Below, one piece after another: positions 34,134 through 42,754 of a stretch of 52,799 bases of DNA (positions are counted from its first letter, which is position 1; every line of letters starts with the position of its first letter). The stretch is taken from positions 1 through 52,799 of IMG/VR virus record IMGVR_UViG_3300020451_001196, one strand, 5' to 3'. Source of the stretch: a virus. The position numbers were made by a program, and so were the translations under genes. The notes beneath the pieces were generated by a model. The model worked only from the letters and a program-made list of their open reading frames with translations, did not search any database and was not told where the DNA came from.

Positions 34134-36335
34134 TTATCGTACCTTTTGTGGATATACGTGTTCATACACCAAAGAGTAAAAAGAAGATTTTATATATTTT
34201 AAAGATTCTGAAGTTAATTCTTTGCCTACTTGATGTCTGACATCTTTCAGCCAATCATTGAATTTTTTGTACATTTCGGTATTTGGTTTATTATTTATTT
34301 GTGCAAGTGTTGTCTGAACTAAATCTTTATTTATCTTGGATTCTGGCTTGACTGAGAATAATATCTGGGTTTTCAATTTGTCTAATTCTTTGTGTTCTGC
34401 CTTGGATAAACTTCTCAAATTTTTCTTGCTGTAAAAACTCAGCATAATTGGATTAATTATTTCCGCGATTTCATCTTGAGCTTCCGCTGCCCAGATTGTA
34501 ATTTTTGCTCCGGTTTGGGGTTTGAAAGTTCTCTCTTTTCGTTTCTCTGTATCTTTAGATAATTTGGGTCTTCCTTCTCCCGGTACTCCAGGCAACGATT
34601 CTTTCGAATCGTTAGCCAACTTCGTTGATGGCTTTTTCGACTTTAATTCCATTGGCGTTGTTTCCGAGTCCAATTTCTCTGGTAAATCCAAACCCACTTG
34701 GGAAGGCGTAACAACACCTAATTGTAAAGATAGTTTCTTTAAAGCGTTTTCGAACTGAGGATCATGGAAAGGTCCAGATTTGTCTATCATTCGTTTTGAT
34801 TTCCTATCTCTGTTTTCTCTGTTAAGTCTAGTCTTTTCCATATCAGGATCGAAACCAAATTTACTTTGTAGTAATTCGTCACTAATTAGGTTCCTATCAG
34901 CAAGCTGTATTAAAAGAGCTTTTTCTGCGTCCTCATTACTTAAGTCCATCCTATCAAATTCTATAGAAGCAGCAAATCTAAATCCCATAGCTTTCTGTAC
35001 TGCTGCTATTTCTTTTTCCCAAAAAGCAGTCAGCATATCTCTACCATACTGTAATCTTTGGGTAAGAGTTTTTAATGATATAAAATTATTTGTAGTTCCC
35101 GCTGCTCCAAACGTACCCGTTAAAGTAGGAGGAATACCTAATCCAGCATAAATACTATTAAGATGAGGAGTATACTTACCTTCACCCAAGAAATTATGTA
35201 CATTCGTTTTGCTTTCTACTAATTCAATATCCGGACCCCAAACGAGATCCATCGTGCCGCCACCAACATTATTACCTAAAATTTGTGCCAGTTTTGCTGT
35301 GGCAGCTTTTGTAGGAGCAATCTTATGTTCTAAACTACCTAACTTGAAAATTCTGATATTTGATATAGCTCCATCAAGAGCAGCAATATCTGCAAGCTTT
35401 AATTTTTCGATTACTGTAATATCATCCATGATAGCATATATCATAGGATATGCCCAAGTCTGCCAATCATCTTTTTTATAATGATAGACTAAAGTTTTAT
35501 CTGGATCTAATGGATAGCCCTTTCTTCCCTTGGCAGCTTCAATAATCGCTGGAGGTAAATTGGCTATGATATTTTTTTCATTTTCGTTTTTTGGAGAATT
35601 GATAGTCTTCCTTATAGAAGCAGGTAATTTTAACTCGTAAAATCTATCATGAACAAAAGAAGATAATGAGCCAGCAGAAACTTCTACACATACAGGATCA
35701 ATAAAAGTGTATCTCCAAGGAATTTCTCTTCTTTCTACTTTAATATCAGATATGGAATCAATCTTTAAATCTGCAACACCAATAGCTTTATATAGATTGT
35801 TGTTAACTTTAGTTGATATTTTACCTGTCTGTTTATTGATTACTACATTGCCTGTTTTATATAGATTATTAAGAAATCTCTCTGATCTATCTTTCCCAGC
35901 TACTTTCTTAAACCAGTTTCTGTAGAATCTTTCAATCCTTTTGTTTTTATGTACTATCTTTATTCCCTGAACAGCAAAGTCTCCCATTAAATCAATAACG
36001 TTTTTTACTAGACCTACTCTTTGATAAACATCTTCTGCTTTTTTAATAATTCTCTTAACATGCTTCGGTACCGCTTCGTCTGGCCTGAAGTAGTCATAAT
36101 CTGTTCTAGTAAGTCCTGGTCTGCCACCAGTATTTCCATCAAGATTAGAAAAATCATTAAAATATCTTCTACTAGCAGTAGCTTTATTTATTCCTGTATA
36201 TTCTTCTAAAGCTCCAGCTGAAGCCTTCAAAGCATCTTCATGAGTATTGGGATCACTATTCCAAAAAACATAAGCCTCATCAGGGGAAATAGAGGCATTT
36301 TGAATAGGGTTTTTATCTTCGGGTTTTTCTGGCAT
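34134..36335 (-). CDS. Portal protein
   Basis: A 733-residue protein between the terminase large subunit and the protease-scaffold, the conserved portal slot. It shows portal-like features: an early helical region with VKNVIDLMGDFAVQGIKIVH, an Arg/Lys-rich FYRNWFKKVAGKDRSERFL stretch, RREIPWRYTFIDPVCVEV, PMIYAIMDDITVIEKLKLAD, and the crown-side LKSKKPSTKLANDSKESLPG region. It is long for a portal (many are 400-550), with a C-terminal extension of Lys-rich helices after about residue 560. Forms the DNA entry ring of the head. Ribosome binding site is weak. Confidence 0.85.
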   Translation of the reverse strand: MPEKPEDKNPIQNASISPDEAYVFWNSDPNTHEDALKASAGALEEYTGINKATASRRYFNDFSNLDGNTGGRPGLTRTDYDYFRPDEAVPKHVKRIIKKAEDVYQRVGLVKNVIDLMGDFAVQGIKIVHKNKRIERFYRNWFKKVAGKDRSERFLNNLYKTGNVVINKQTGKISTKVNNNLYKAIGVADLKIDSISDIKVERREIPWRYTFIDPVCVEVSAGSLSSFVHDRFYELKLPASIRKTINSPKNENEKNIIANLPPAIIEAAKGRKGYPLDPDKTLVYHYKKDDWQTWAYPMIYAIMDDITVIEKLKLADIAALDGAISNIRIFKLGSLEHKIAPTKAATAKLAQILGNNVGGGTMDLVWGPDIELVESKTNVHNFLGEGKYTPHLNSIYAGLGIPPTLTGTFGAAGTTNNFISLKTLTQRLQYGRDMLTAFWEKEIAAVQKAMGFRFAASIEFDRMDLSNEDAEKALLIQLADRNLISDELLQSKFGFDPDMEKTRLNRENRDRKSKRMIDKSGPFHDPQFENALKKLSLQLGVVTPSQVGLDLPEKLDSETTPMELKSKKPSTKLANDSKESLPGVPGEGRPKLSKDTEKRKERTFKPQTGAKITIWAAEAQDEIAEIINPIMLSFYSKKNLRSLSKAEHKELDKLKTQILFSVKPESKINKDLVQTTLAQINNKPNTEMYKKFNDWLKDVRHQVGKELTSESLKYIKSSFYSLVYEHVYPQKVR

Positions 36336-36346
36336 CGTATTGCTTT

Positions 36347-36368
36347 TGTAATGGGATTGTAATGGGAT
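36347..36368. repeat. Tandem 11-bp repeat upstream of portal gene
   Basis: TGTAATGGGAT occurs twice head to tail in the 51-base gap between terminase and portal genes. It may be an operator or simply a slippage duplication. No promoter hexamers are evident beside it. Confidence 0.6.
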
Positions 36369-36386
36369 TAATATCTAATACACTAA

Positions 36387-38402
36387 TTATCTGTAAATTC
36401 CAGTATAAATGTCTCCATCATTTGCTCCGGAAGTGAACCAATCTGGACCTTTGTACATTTCTCCGTCTTTTGAGGCTTTACTGCTTCTAAGATTGTCTCC
36501 AATAACATCATAAGATATAGGAGCTTCTTGTCTATGTATTTGTCTTGCTAGCATATTTGCTATAACTAAAGAACTGTATCTATCTTTACGTAATCTACCT
36601 CGTTTACCTCCGTGCATCTTAACTTCAGGAGTATCCCATCTATCTCTAGCATTTGGACCTGTACTAGTTTGGGTCATTACAATGGTGGTTAATTCATTCT
36701 TTAGTTCCTCAATGTCCATAATACAATCTCCTAGACTATCATAAACATTGGTATTATCGGATTCTAAAATATCTTTTCCTTCTTCTAACATAGACAAACC
36801 TATGCTTAAATCATCAAATCTTGGGAATAGCAATAATTTGTCTTCTAGATCTTTTCGTAGTCCGTGATTAGCCTGTGCTGTCCAATCCGCCTTAGCGAAC
36901 TGCACAAGTTCTAGAATATGCAATCCTGCTTTGCCGTCTGTCTCTTTTGCTTTATTAGGATTGATGGCTGGCCATATAGGAACTTCTCCTTCTTGTAATT
37001 TAGAAGGATCATGTAAAGCTTCTTCTATTGCAACGCCTCCTCCTTGGGCATCCAAACCTATTCGTGCGCAAGGAAAAATCTTCATCAGATCCCTTATCTT
37101 TCTAGCACAAAATCCATAAAAATCATGTTCGTTAACTAATCCTGTTTTTTGTCTATCTTGAAAATTAGATCTATTAGTAGTCCATACATGAACCACTCTG
37201 CTATGGTCTGAATGTAATTCTAGAATCACTATACAAAAATTATCTTTTTCTGAGGCTGGGTCAATACCATAGATATATTGTAGATCAGGATCTCCTTTTA
37301 CCTTAGCTTCAAAAATAATTTCTTTTTCTCCAATCTTAATTGGATTACTATTGCCTGTTACACAACTTTCAATAAGACTTCTTCTGAAAAATCCTTCGCT
37401 ATCATTTACAAAACACGCAGCATATTCCATATTGTATATTCCGGTATGTATAGTGGCCTTGGCTCTAGATACCTGTTTGTCGTCCATAAATCCTTTAGGA
37501 ATTAATTCATAAGGTATTCTTATAACACTATAGTCTTTCCAGTTAAAGTTTTCTGGAACTTCTCCTTTAAATATTTCTTGTAGTTTCTTAGGGTCTCCTT
37601 TGCTTTCTACAATTGTCTTGTATCTTTGCCAATACTGAGCAAAATGTTTAAATCCATAATCTGCTGTACCTGATATAATGGCTTGATTACTTTTTTTAGA
37701 GGATAGTTCATCTAGTTGATCACTCCATAGTCCAGCATCTTGCATAGCTTTCTTACGAGCTTCTTGTTTTACATTTTCTATAGGACTAGCGCTAACGGCA
37801 GCAAAACCAGCAACAACTGTTTCATATATATCTGGAGATATAGAAGCAAATTCATCAGCAATAATAATATGCGCCCTTAAACCTCTAATCTTACTACCGT
37901 CACCCATAGGGATAGCTATCGTCCAACTATCACCCAATCTCATAGTACATCTATCTACATCTCTACGAGGACCATCATTATTTCCGCTAAAGATACTTCT
38001 AAGCACAGGACTATTTTTCCATATATTTTCCATATATTCAAATATAATTTTACTCTGTCTAAAAGCAGCACCTACTACAACTATCTTAGTTCCCGGAACA
38101 AAAGTACATTTTAAGATACAATATAAACTCATTAGAAAAGATTTACCAAAACCACGACTTGCTATAAACATAGGAAAAGGTCGGTGCCAAAATTCTTGTA
38201 AAATAACCATCTGTATCGGATGAAGCTCTATATCAAAAAGCATTTTAACTGTGGACCCGATATAATCCGTATCTCTCATCAATTTCATTAGATGTAAATC
38301 TGGAATTTCTATATCTTGCTTAGACCTATGAATCATAGGATTTTTAACTTCTAAACTAGATAAGTCTCCTAATCCTAGCCAAGCATTATCGTAATTAGTC
38401 AT
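36387..38402 (-). CDS. Terminase large subunit
   Basis: A 671-residue packaging ATPase/nuclease. Walker A RGFGKS at residues 83-88, Walker B IIIADE around 179-184, and C-terminal nuclease signatures with YGIDPASEKDN near residue 378 and RIGLDAQGGG further on. The ATPase is at the usual distance from the nuclease, and length is typical of this terminase class. It drives DNA into the prohead and cuts it. It overlaps the ERCC4-type nuclease gene by 8 bases and is read first among the head genes. Confidence 0.95.
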   Translation of the reverse strand: MTNYDNAWLGLGDLSSLEVKNPMIHRSKQDIEIPDLHLMKLMRDTDYIGSTVKMLFDIELHPIQMVILQEFWHRPFPMFIASRGFGKSFLMSLYCILKCTFVPGTKIVVVGAAFRQSKIIFEYMENIWKNSPVLRSIFSGNNDGPRRDVDRCTMRLGDSWTIAIPMGDGSKIRGLRAHIIIADEFASISPDIYETVVAGFAAVSASPIENVKQEARKKAMQDAGLWSDQLDELSSKKSNQAIISGTADYGFKHFAQYWQRYKTIVESKGDPKKLQEIFKGEVPENFNWKDYSVIRIPYELIPKGFMDDKQVSRAKATIHTGIYNMEYAACFVNDSEGFFRRSLIESCVTGNSNPIKIGEKEIIFEAKVKGDPDLQYIYGIDPASEKDNFCIVILELHSDHSRVVHVWTTNRSNFQDRQKTGLVNEHDFYGFCARKIRDLMKIFPCARIGLDAQGGGVAIEEALHDPSKLQEGEVPIWPAINPNKAKETDGKAGLHILELVQFAKADWTAQANHGLRKDLEDKLLLFPRFDDLSIGLSMLEEGKDILESDNTNVYDSLGDCIMDIEELKNELTTIVMTQTSTGPNARDRWDTPEVKMHGGKRGRLRKDRYSSLVIANMLARQIHRQEAPISYDVIGDNLRSSKASKDGEMYKGPDWFTSGANDGDIYTGIYR

Positions 38403-38871
38403 TGTTAGATTCCTTAGCGATATGGTAGTACATCCTTTTGAAAATCATACTAGCTAATTTACTAGCACTAGCATCATCACCACAAAAGATAACATTGATA
38501 TTATGTTTAAGTTCTAAGTCTAATATATTTTTCATTATAAAGGCTGGAGATATTCTAATTTTGCTCCACATTCTTTTTGGAACATTAGATCCTTGAGGAT
38601 ATCTAAGAACATCATTTAAGTCAAATTCTAGTAATACGAAAGGGTATTTAATCTCTTTAAGTCTGTTTATAACGTCCTTAAATCTAGACTCCGTAATATT
38701 ATTGGCTACCTCACTAACAGACTTTTTTCTTTCAATACAGATGATATCTTCCAGACCTTCTATAGAATAATCTCCTGTATCTAATTTAGCTATACTGGTA
38801 CTGTAGTCTTCAAAAGACCAAGGCTGCTGTTCTCTGGTGTCGACAATGATTCTAAAGTCTTCATTCTTCAT
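38395..38871 (-). CDS. ERCC4-type (XPF family) nuclease
   Basis: A 158-residue single-domain protein. DTRE at residues 11-14, GDYSI at 33-37 and IERKKS at 46-51 give the ERCC4 catalytic pattern (DxRE then GDxxI then ERK). The family cuts branched DNA such as flaps and fork junctions. No helix-hairpin-helix domain follows, so this is a minimal form. It is coupled to the terminase gene by an 8-base overlap, which suggests it clears branched DNA before or during packaging; this is inference. Confidence 0.85.
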   Translation of the reverse strand: MKNEDFRIIVDTREQQPWSFEDYSTSIAKLDTGDYSIEGLEDIICIERKKSVSEVANNITESRFKDVINRLKEIKYPFVLLEFDLNDVLRYPQGSNVPKRMWSKIRISPAFIMKNILDLELKHNINVIFCGDDASASKLASMIFKRMYYHIAKESNND

Positions 38872-39449
38872 TATGTAGTAACGGCTTTAGCTGCCTTAAG
38901 TTTTCTTGATTTATAAATAGCTCTCTGCACCATAGACTTAGCAACAAACTCTACATAAGGAAGTTTCCGTTTAGTACTTTCTTCTTTTAGCCAAGACAAT
39001 ATTGTATCCATATTCTCTTCGCACCAATCTGGTCCTTTATCATTCATTTCCAAAGCGTGTTTACGACAACTACAATTAGAAGAAGACTTAATCCCTATGG
39101 TTTTAATCATATTAGTTAAGATACTTCCTGGTCCATCAGGATCTTGTTCTAAGGTTTTAGGAAACTGATCGTTTAATGTCGCTTCTGGATCTTCTCCCAA
39201 AAGCATCAATAGCTTATATTGCAAAACTTCGTGGCTAATTTCTCCATTTAATGCCTCGTACTCATCTCCTTTTACAACAACAAATTGCCCTGGAACATTT
39301 ACAAAAGTTGCTACAACAGTTTTCTGAGAAGGCTGATCGTGATATACTACATCCAACTCGCTGGTAACAATAGCTTCTGGAGTAATAACCTTTTCTGCTT
39401 CAGTATAAGGAGGAGGCTGAATAGTCAATTCCTTGTCTAATTTAATCAT
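38871..39449 (-). CDS. Unknown Cys-containing protein between HNH and ERCC4 genes
   Basis: A 192-residue protein with ribosome binding site GGAAAAAAG. The N-terminal half is acidic with extended stretches. Residues about 125-190 form a helical block: SSNCSCRKHALEMNDKGPDW then a Cys, then ENMDTILSWLKEESTKRKLP, then AKSMVQRAIYKSRK. Three Cys plus a His suggest a small metal site. I associate this motif with a conserved but uncharacterised domain in environmental bacteria and phages. It starts within the HNH gene's end. Small terminase subunit is possible by position but not supported by sequence. Confidence 0.55.
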   Translation of the reverse strand: MIKLDKELTIQPPPYTEAEKVITPEAIVTSELDVVYHDQPSQKTVVATFVNVPGQFVVVKGDEYEALNGEISHEVLQYKLLMLLGEDPEATLNDQFPKTLEQDPDGPGSILTNMIKTIGIKSSSNCSCRKHALEMNDKGPDWCEENMDTILSWLKEESTKRKLPYVEFVAKSMVQRAIYKSRKLKAAKAVTT

Positions 39450-39733
39450 TTCTTTTTTCCTTTGTTTTTCTGAGAATCCTGTAATAATATTTTTAAAAAT
39501 GCTGTGCTATATTGATCTTCCATTCCTCTTATCATATCATGATGCTGCTTGCAAAGTGTTATTCCATTATTTATTTCGTATCTCAAATGAGGAAAGTCCG
39601 ACCAAGTTTTAATGTGGTGTGCATTTATCTTATAACGAGATTTACAATTAGGCCATCTACAACAGAATTTATCTCTCTTGTAAACGTCTTTCCGCCATTT
39701 TTTATAAACCGGGTCATTAAAGTTTCTTTTCAT
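39446..39733 (-). CDS. HNH endonuclease
   Basis: A 95-residue protein. The start is Met followed by KRNFNDPVYKKW; an upstream in-frame start would overlap the previous gene further. Motif: Cys25 and Cys30, His39-His40 (INAHHIKTW), Asn56 and Cys61-x2-His64 (LCKQHH). This is a compact HNH nuclease with a zinc-binding core. HNH proteins beside terminase genes often take part in packaging cleavage; free-standing homing nucleases look similar. No good ribosome binding site is seen and it overlaps the Gmd gene by 17 bases. Confidence 0.85.
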   Translation of the reverse strand: MKRNFNDPVYKKWRKDVYKRDKFCCRWPNCKSRYKINAHHIKTWSDFPHLRYEINNGITLCKQHHDMIRGMEDQYSTAFLKILLQDSQKNKGKKK

Positions 39734-40721
39734 TTTTAAATGCTTCCAAATCACTATACACCATATTGGCCACTAACTTCTTAAAATCATACTCCGGCTG
39801 CCAACCAAGAGTCTCTTTAGCTTTAGTAGAATCTCCTTTCAGAAATTCTACCTCACAAGGCCTGTAAAAGGCGGGATCAATCATTATATAGTCATTATAA
39901 TCCATATCGAATAATTGAAAAGCCTCTTTTAGGAAATCTTTGACACTGTGGGTTTTTCCTGTTGCGATGACATAATCATCGGGTTTATCATGATTTAGTA
40001 TCATATGCATAGATTTAACATAATCCTCAGCATGACCCCAATCTCTATAAGCGTTAATATTTCCTAGTCTTAATTTTTCATCTTTATTAATAAGGCCATT
40101 AATCAATTTTGATAAATATATAGTAATCTTTCTTGTAACAAAATTGGATCCTCTGCGAGGACTTTCGTGATTAAATAGTATACCGCTACAACCAAACAAG
40201 TCGTAAGAGTGTCTATAAATATGCACCATGTGATGTGAACATAATTTAGAACATGCATATGGGCTCTGCGGGAGCATGGGTGTTTGCTCGTTCTGATATT
40301 TCTCACCTTCTGCATCAACCAAATAATTTCGCCCAAACATCTCACTTGTGCTAGCTTGGTAGAATCTAGTATGCGGGGAATGCAATCTAATAGATTCTAA
40401 GACATTTGTGACACCTACGGCATTTATTTCAAACGTAGTTGTAGGCTGTTTAAAACTAGTTCCTACATGACTCTGTGCAGCTAGATTATAAAACTCATCA
40501 GGTTGATATTCCTTTAATGTGGAACCACAATCTGAAGGATCTGTCAAATCGAACTCATTAAGAATAAAATTGGTATGCCGCAAAAAAGAACCTATCCTGC
40601 TGGTATTATTATTGCTAGATCTTCTATGTAGACCTACTACCTTGTATCCTAGTTCTAATAGATACTCTGCCAGATATGATCCGTCTTGTCCTGTAATTCC
40701 GCTTACTAAAGCTGTTTTCAT
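39717..40721 (-). CDS. gmd: GDP-mannose 4,6-dehydratase
   Basis: A 334-residue short-chain dehydrogenase. Rossmann motif GITGQDGSYLAE (residues 8-19), catalytic S/TSE near 124-127, and YACSK with Tyr155 and Lys159. Further on, PRRGSNFVTRKIT and YRDWGHAEDYV are typical of Gmd. It converts GDP-mannose to GDP-4-keto-6-deoxymannose, precursor of fucose and rhamnose-type sugars. All catalytic residues are present and length is near normal. It is embedded in the head operon just before the nuclease genes, an unusual place. It may alter host surface or virion glycans. Confidence 0.92.
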   Translation of the reverse strand: MKTALVSGITGQDGSYLAEYLLELGYKVVGLHRRSSNNNTSRIGSFLRHTNFILNEFDLTDPSDCGSTLKEYQPDEFYNLAAQSHVGTSFKQPTTTFEINAVGVTNVLESIRLHSPHTRFYQASTSEMFGRNYLVDAEGEKYQNEQTPMLPQSPYACSKLCSHHMVHIYRHSYDLFGCSGILFNHESPRRGSNFVTRKITIYLSKLINGLINKDEKLRLGNINAYRDWGHAEDYVKSMHMILNHDKPDDYVIATGKTHSVKDFLKEAFQLFDMDYNDYIMIDPAFYRPCEVEFLKGDSTKAKETLGWQPEYDFKKLVANMVYSDLEAFKNEKKL

Positions 40722-40725
40722 AATA

Positions 40726-41541
40726 TTATTCCTGATTTTCTGGTAATAGAAACGGCTGGTCTACTCCCTTGTCTTCATAGGTATGTAAGTCCGACAGTTT
40801 CTCTTTAAAGCTTTTGGATGCCATATTAAGGATTTCCATTTCCTTGCCTTGCTTTTCTCGCAACTCCTCATCCTCTAGCATACGTATTAATCCTACCCAA
40901 CTGCTTTTTCCATCTTCGATCCGCTTGATTCTCTGTTCTCTTGTAGCCTTTAGATCTTTACTTATCTTTTGTTGTTCGGCCAGTAATTTGGTATATTCAT
41001 TAGTATAGTTGGCAATGCTATTTCTTGCAAAACTCAACTGGGTTTCTAAATTGGCCAACTTGTTAAGATCTCTATCGGCCTCTTTCAATTCATACTCAGA
41101 ATCTACTTGTCTCTGTAGCTTCTCAGTTTCACTAATATGACGTTTGCGTTCTTTCATACTCCTATTAATAAGGATGTCTATGGTGATAAATTGTTTTATT
41201 TGTAATTCTTCTGCAGGAAGTACGTCTTCCCTGAACTGTTTAATAAGACCAATCCATGTATTTTCAAAATATGATAGTTCACCAGTGGTTTCATCAAACT
41301 GTTTTTCTATTTCACTCCAGAAGGTTTTACTATGTAGTTTAGATCTAAGGAACTCTATCTGTTTATCGTCTTCTCCTGAGAGTAAGCGGTTTTTATCTAT
41401 ATATTTTTTAATAGGGCCAGTTGTACGGTTTAGGTGGGAAGATATGTCTTCTATAGATAATTTGTCTATATTATCCTTTATGTATTGTTCTTCCTCTAGG
41501 CTTAATTGGCCTCTTTTTTTAGGGATTTTTGATTTAGACAT
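40726..41541 (-). CDS. HTH/coiled-coil protein, small terminase candidate
   Basis: A 271-residue protein. Residues about 12-50 (LSLEEEQYIKDNIDKLSIED then ISSHLNRTTGPIKKYIDKNR) look like a helix-turn-helix. Residues 115-205 are a long coiled coil, then a short C-terminal part with DKGVDQPFLLPEN. Small terminase subunits combine a DNA-binding HTH with an oligomerising helical core and usually lie upstream of the large subunit, as here, though five genes intervene. The 40-base overlap with the sigma factor gene suggests coupling. A transcription accessory protein is the alternative. Confidence 0.45.
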   Translation of the reverse strand: MSKSKIPKKRGQLSLEEEQYIKDNIDKLSIEDISSHLNRTTGPIKKYIDKNRLLSGEDDKQIEFLRSKLHSKTFWSEIEKQFDETTGELSYFENTWIGLIKQFREDVLPAEELQIKQFITIDILINRSMKERKRHISETEKLQRQVDSEYELKEADRDLNKLANLETQLSFARNSIANYTNEYTKLLAEQQKISKDLKATREQRIKRIEDGKSSWVGLIRMLEDEELREKQGKEMEILNMASKSFKEKLSDLHTYEDKGVDQPFLLPENQE

Positions 41542-42275
41542 TTAAAGTTCTCTATAAGGGATTCAATATACTTCTGTAATTTAACTACTTCAGATTTAGG
41601 TACTTTAGCTCCATGTTTAAGTTTAAGGTATGATTCTCTGTGTTGTGCTTCTACATTCTCGTCTAGAAAGTTTATAATCTCTTTGTTTTCTAGGTTTTGC
41701 AGGAATGAGTCCTTTGTGAGGGAAGATGTAATATTCTGATTTTCAGATATATACTGTGGTTGCATTATGTTCTTCTTGGCGTCATTACGATTAAACCAAG
41801 AGGCATATAGTTCACAGTTTAATTTATCTTTGTGTTCTAGGCATTGATTATCAGATTTAGCATAATGCTTATCGAATAATGGACAAGATTGACAGGGTTT
41901 ATCTGGACGTTGATAATTATTACGCTTGTAATTAAATAGGCGATTTCTAACGTGTGTCCAAAGAAAGTTTTCTAAGGGTCTGCCTTTGTCGTAATTTTGC
42001 AAGCCTTCTATAGCGAATATAGCTGCTTGTTGTTTCATATCTTCAATTTCGTGATATCCAAATTTAAATTTTATGGCCAATCTTTTTGTGATATTTTCGA
42101 GTGCTTCCAGAAACTCTTTCTCGCAGACACCATTTAAGTAAGAATCTTTATTGTGTTTTTTCTCTTTCGGAAGAGATTGATTCTTGGTCGGATTCTTCTG
42201 TGTCTTCTTGAGAGCTTTCTGTGTGTTCCTCGTTATCTTCTTCGTCTGTTTCGTTACTTTTATTTTTTTGGTCAT
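41502..42275 (-). CDS. Phage sigma-like factor with Cys cluster
   Basis: The open frame gives 257 residues. Residues 60-122 resemble sigma factor region 2: AIKFKFGYHEIEDMKQQAAI then FAIEGLQNYDKGRPLENFLW then THVRNRLFNYKR. A Cys cluster follows: C128-x2-C131-x13-C145-x8-C154. No clear region 4 is seen. It would redirect host RNA polymerase, likely to late genes. The annotated ATG has no ribosome binding site and lies inside the 81-residue ORF in another frame. The first 40 residues are an unusual Lys/Thr run that may be shadow sequence, so the true N-terminus is uncertain (see findings). Confidence 0.7.
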   Translation of the reverse strand: MTKKIKVTKQTKKITRNTQKALKKTQKNPTKNQSLPKEKKHNKDSYLNGVCEKEFLEALENITKRLAIKFKFGYHEIEDMKQQAAIFAIEGLQNYDKGRPLENFLWTHVRNRLFNYKRNNYQRPDKPCQSCPLFDKHYAKSDNQCLEHKDKLNCELYASWFNRNDAKKNIMQPQYISENQNITSSLTKDSFLQNLENKEIINFLDENVEAQHRESYLKLKHGAKVPKSEVVKLQKYIESLIENFKCLNQKSLKKEAN

Positions 42276-42393
42276 TTAGTAATTCATTTATGGATGCGGT
42301 GGATTTAGCTTCCAAATCTAGTGATACATCTAAGTCTTTGGAGGCCTTTGTATGTAGTACTGTTTCTACCGGTGTGCCTTCAAATGGTTGCAT
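42148..42393 (-). CDS. Acidic small protein overlapping the sigma factor gene
   Basis: An 81-residue protein with a strong ribosome binding site AAGGAG, seven bases from the ATG. It is the first gene of the minus-strand arm. The C-terminal half is highly acidic (NETDEEDNEEHTESSQEDTE). The last 128 bases overlap the sigma frame. It ends with GAA-AAA-ACA-CAA-TAA, a run of six A near the stop. Either it is a free-standing acidic protein or it is joined to the sigma factor by a frameshift. Confidence 0.6.
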   Translation of the reverse strand: MQPFEGTPVETVLHTKASKDLDVSLDLEAKSTASINELLNDQKNKSNETDEEDNEEHTESSQEDTEESDQESISSEREKTQ

Positions 42394-42425
42394 TTTTTCT
42401 CCTTGCTCAAAGTGATCAATTATTT

Positions 42426-42462
42426 ATTATAGTAACATGTAACTTAAAGTAGTCAATATAAT
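42426..42462. promoter_or_regulatory. Divergent promoter region between the two arms
   Basis: On the minus strand TTGACT (42451-42456) and TATAAT (42426-42431) have a 19-base spacer and lie about 33 bases upstream of the first late-arm ATG. On the plus strand TATAAT occupies 42457-42462 just before the HTH gene, with no clear -35. The two overlap-adjacent hexamers make this the switch point between both arms. Confidence 0.5.
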
Positions 42463-42483
42463 TTACACGAAAAAGGATAAAAC

Positions 42484-42735
42484 ATGGCCACTTATAAAAA
42501 ATGGCAAAATTCTGAACTAGAGTTTATTAAGCAGAATAAGGATTCTATGAGCGATGTAGAACTAGCAGGTAAATTAACCCAAATGTCTAATAGTAATGTT
42601 ACTACAAGCATGATTAGGAGACAAAGGAGAAAATTAGGAATTGTTAAGCCAAAAGGCAGAAGAAAGCAGTTTATTGCTATTTCAGACAGTCAGGGAATAT
42701 CTACAAGCCAAGACACTCCTAATCTAGATCCATAA
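42484..42735 (+). CDS. Small HTH DNA-binding protein
   Basis: An 83-residue basic protein starting ATYKKWQNSELEFIKQNKDS with ribosome binding site AAAGGAT. Residues 5-55 follow the layout of a three-helix Myb/HTH-type unit: a WQNSELEFI helix, a DVELAGKL helix and a TTSMIRRQRRKLG recognition helix. A Lys/Arg patch (KPKGRRKQF) and a Ser/Thr-rich tail follow. The protein at 40726-41541 begins with a similar motif. It is the first plus-strand gene, opposite the divergent promoter, so it may regulate the arm switch. Confidence 0.6.
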   Translation: MATYKKWQNSELEFIKQNKDSMSDVELAGKLTQMSNSNVTTSMIRRQRRKLGIVKPKGRRKQFIAISDSQGISTSQDTPNLDP

Positions 42736-42754
42736 ATAGTTTGCAAGCTAAGTC

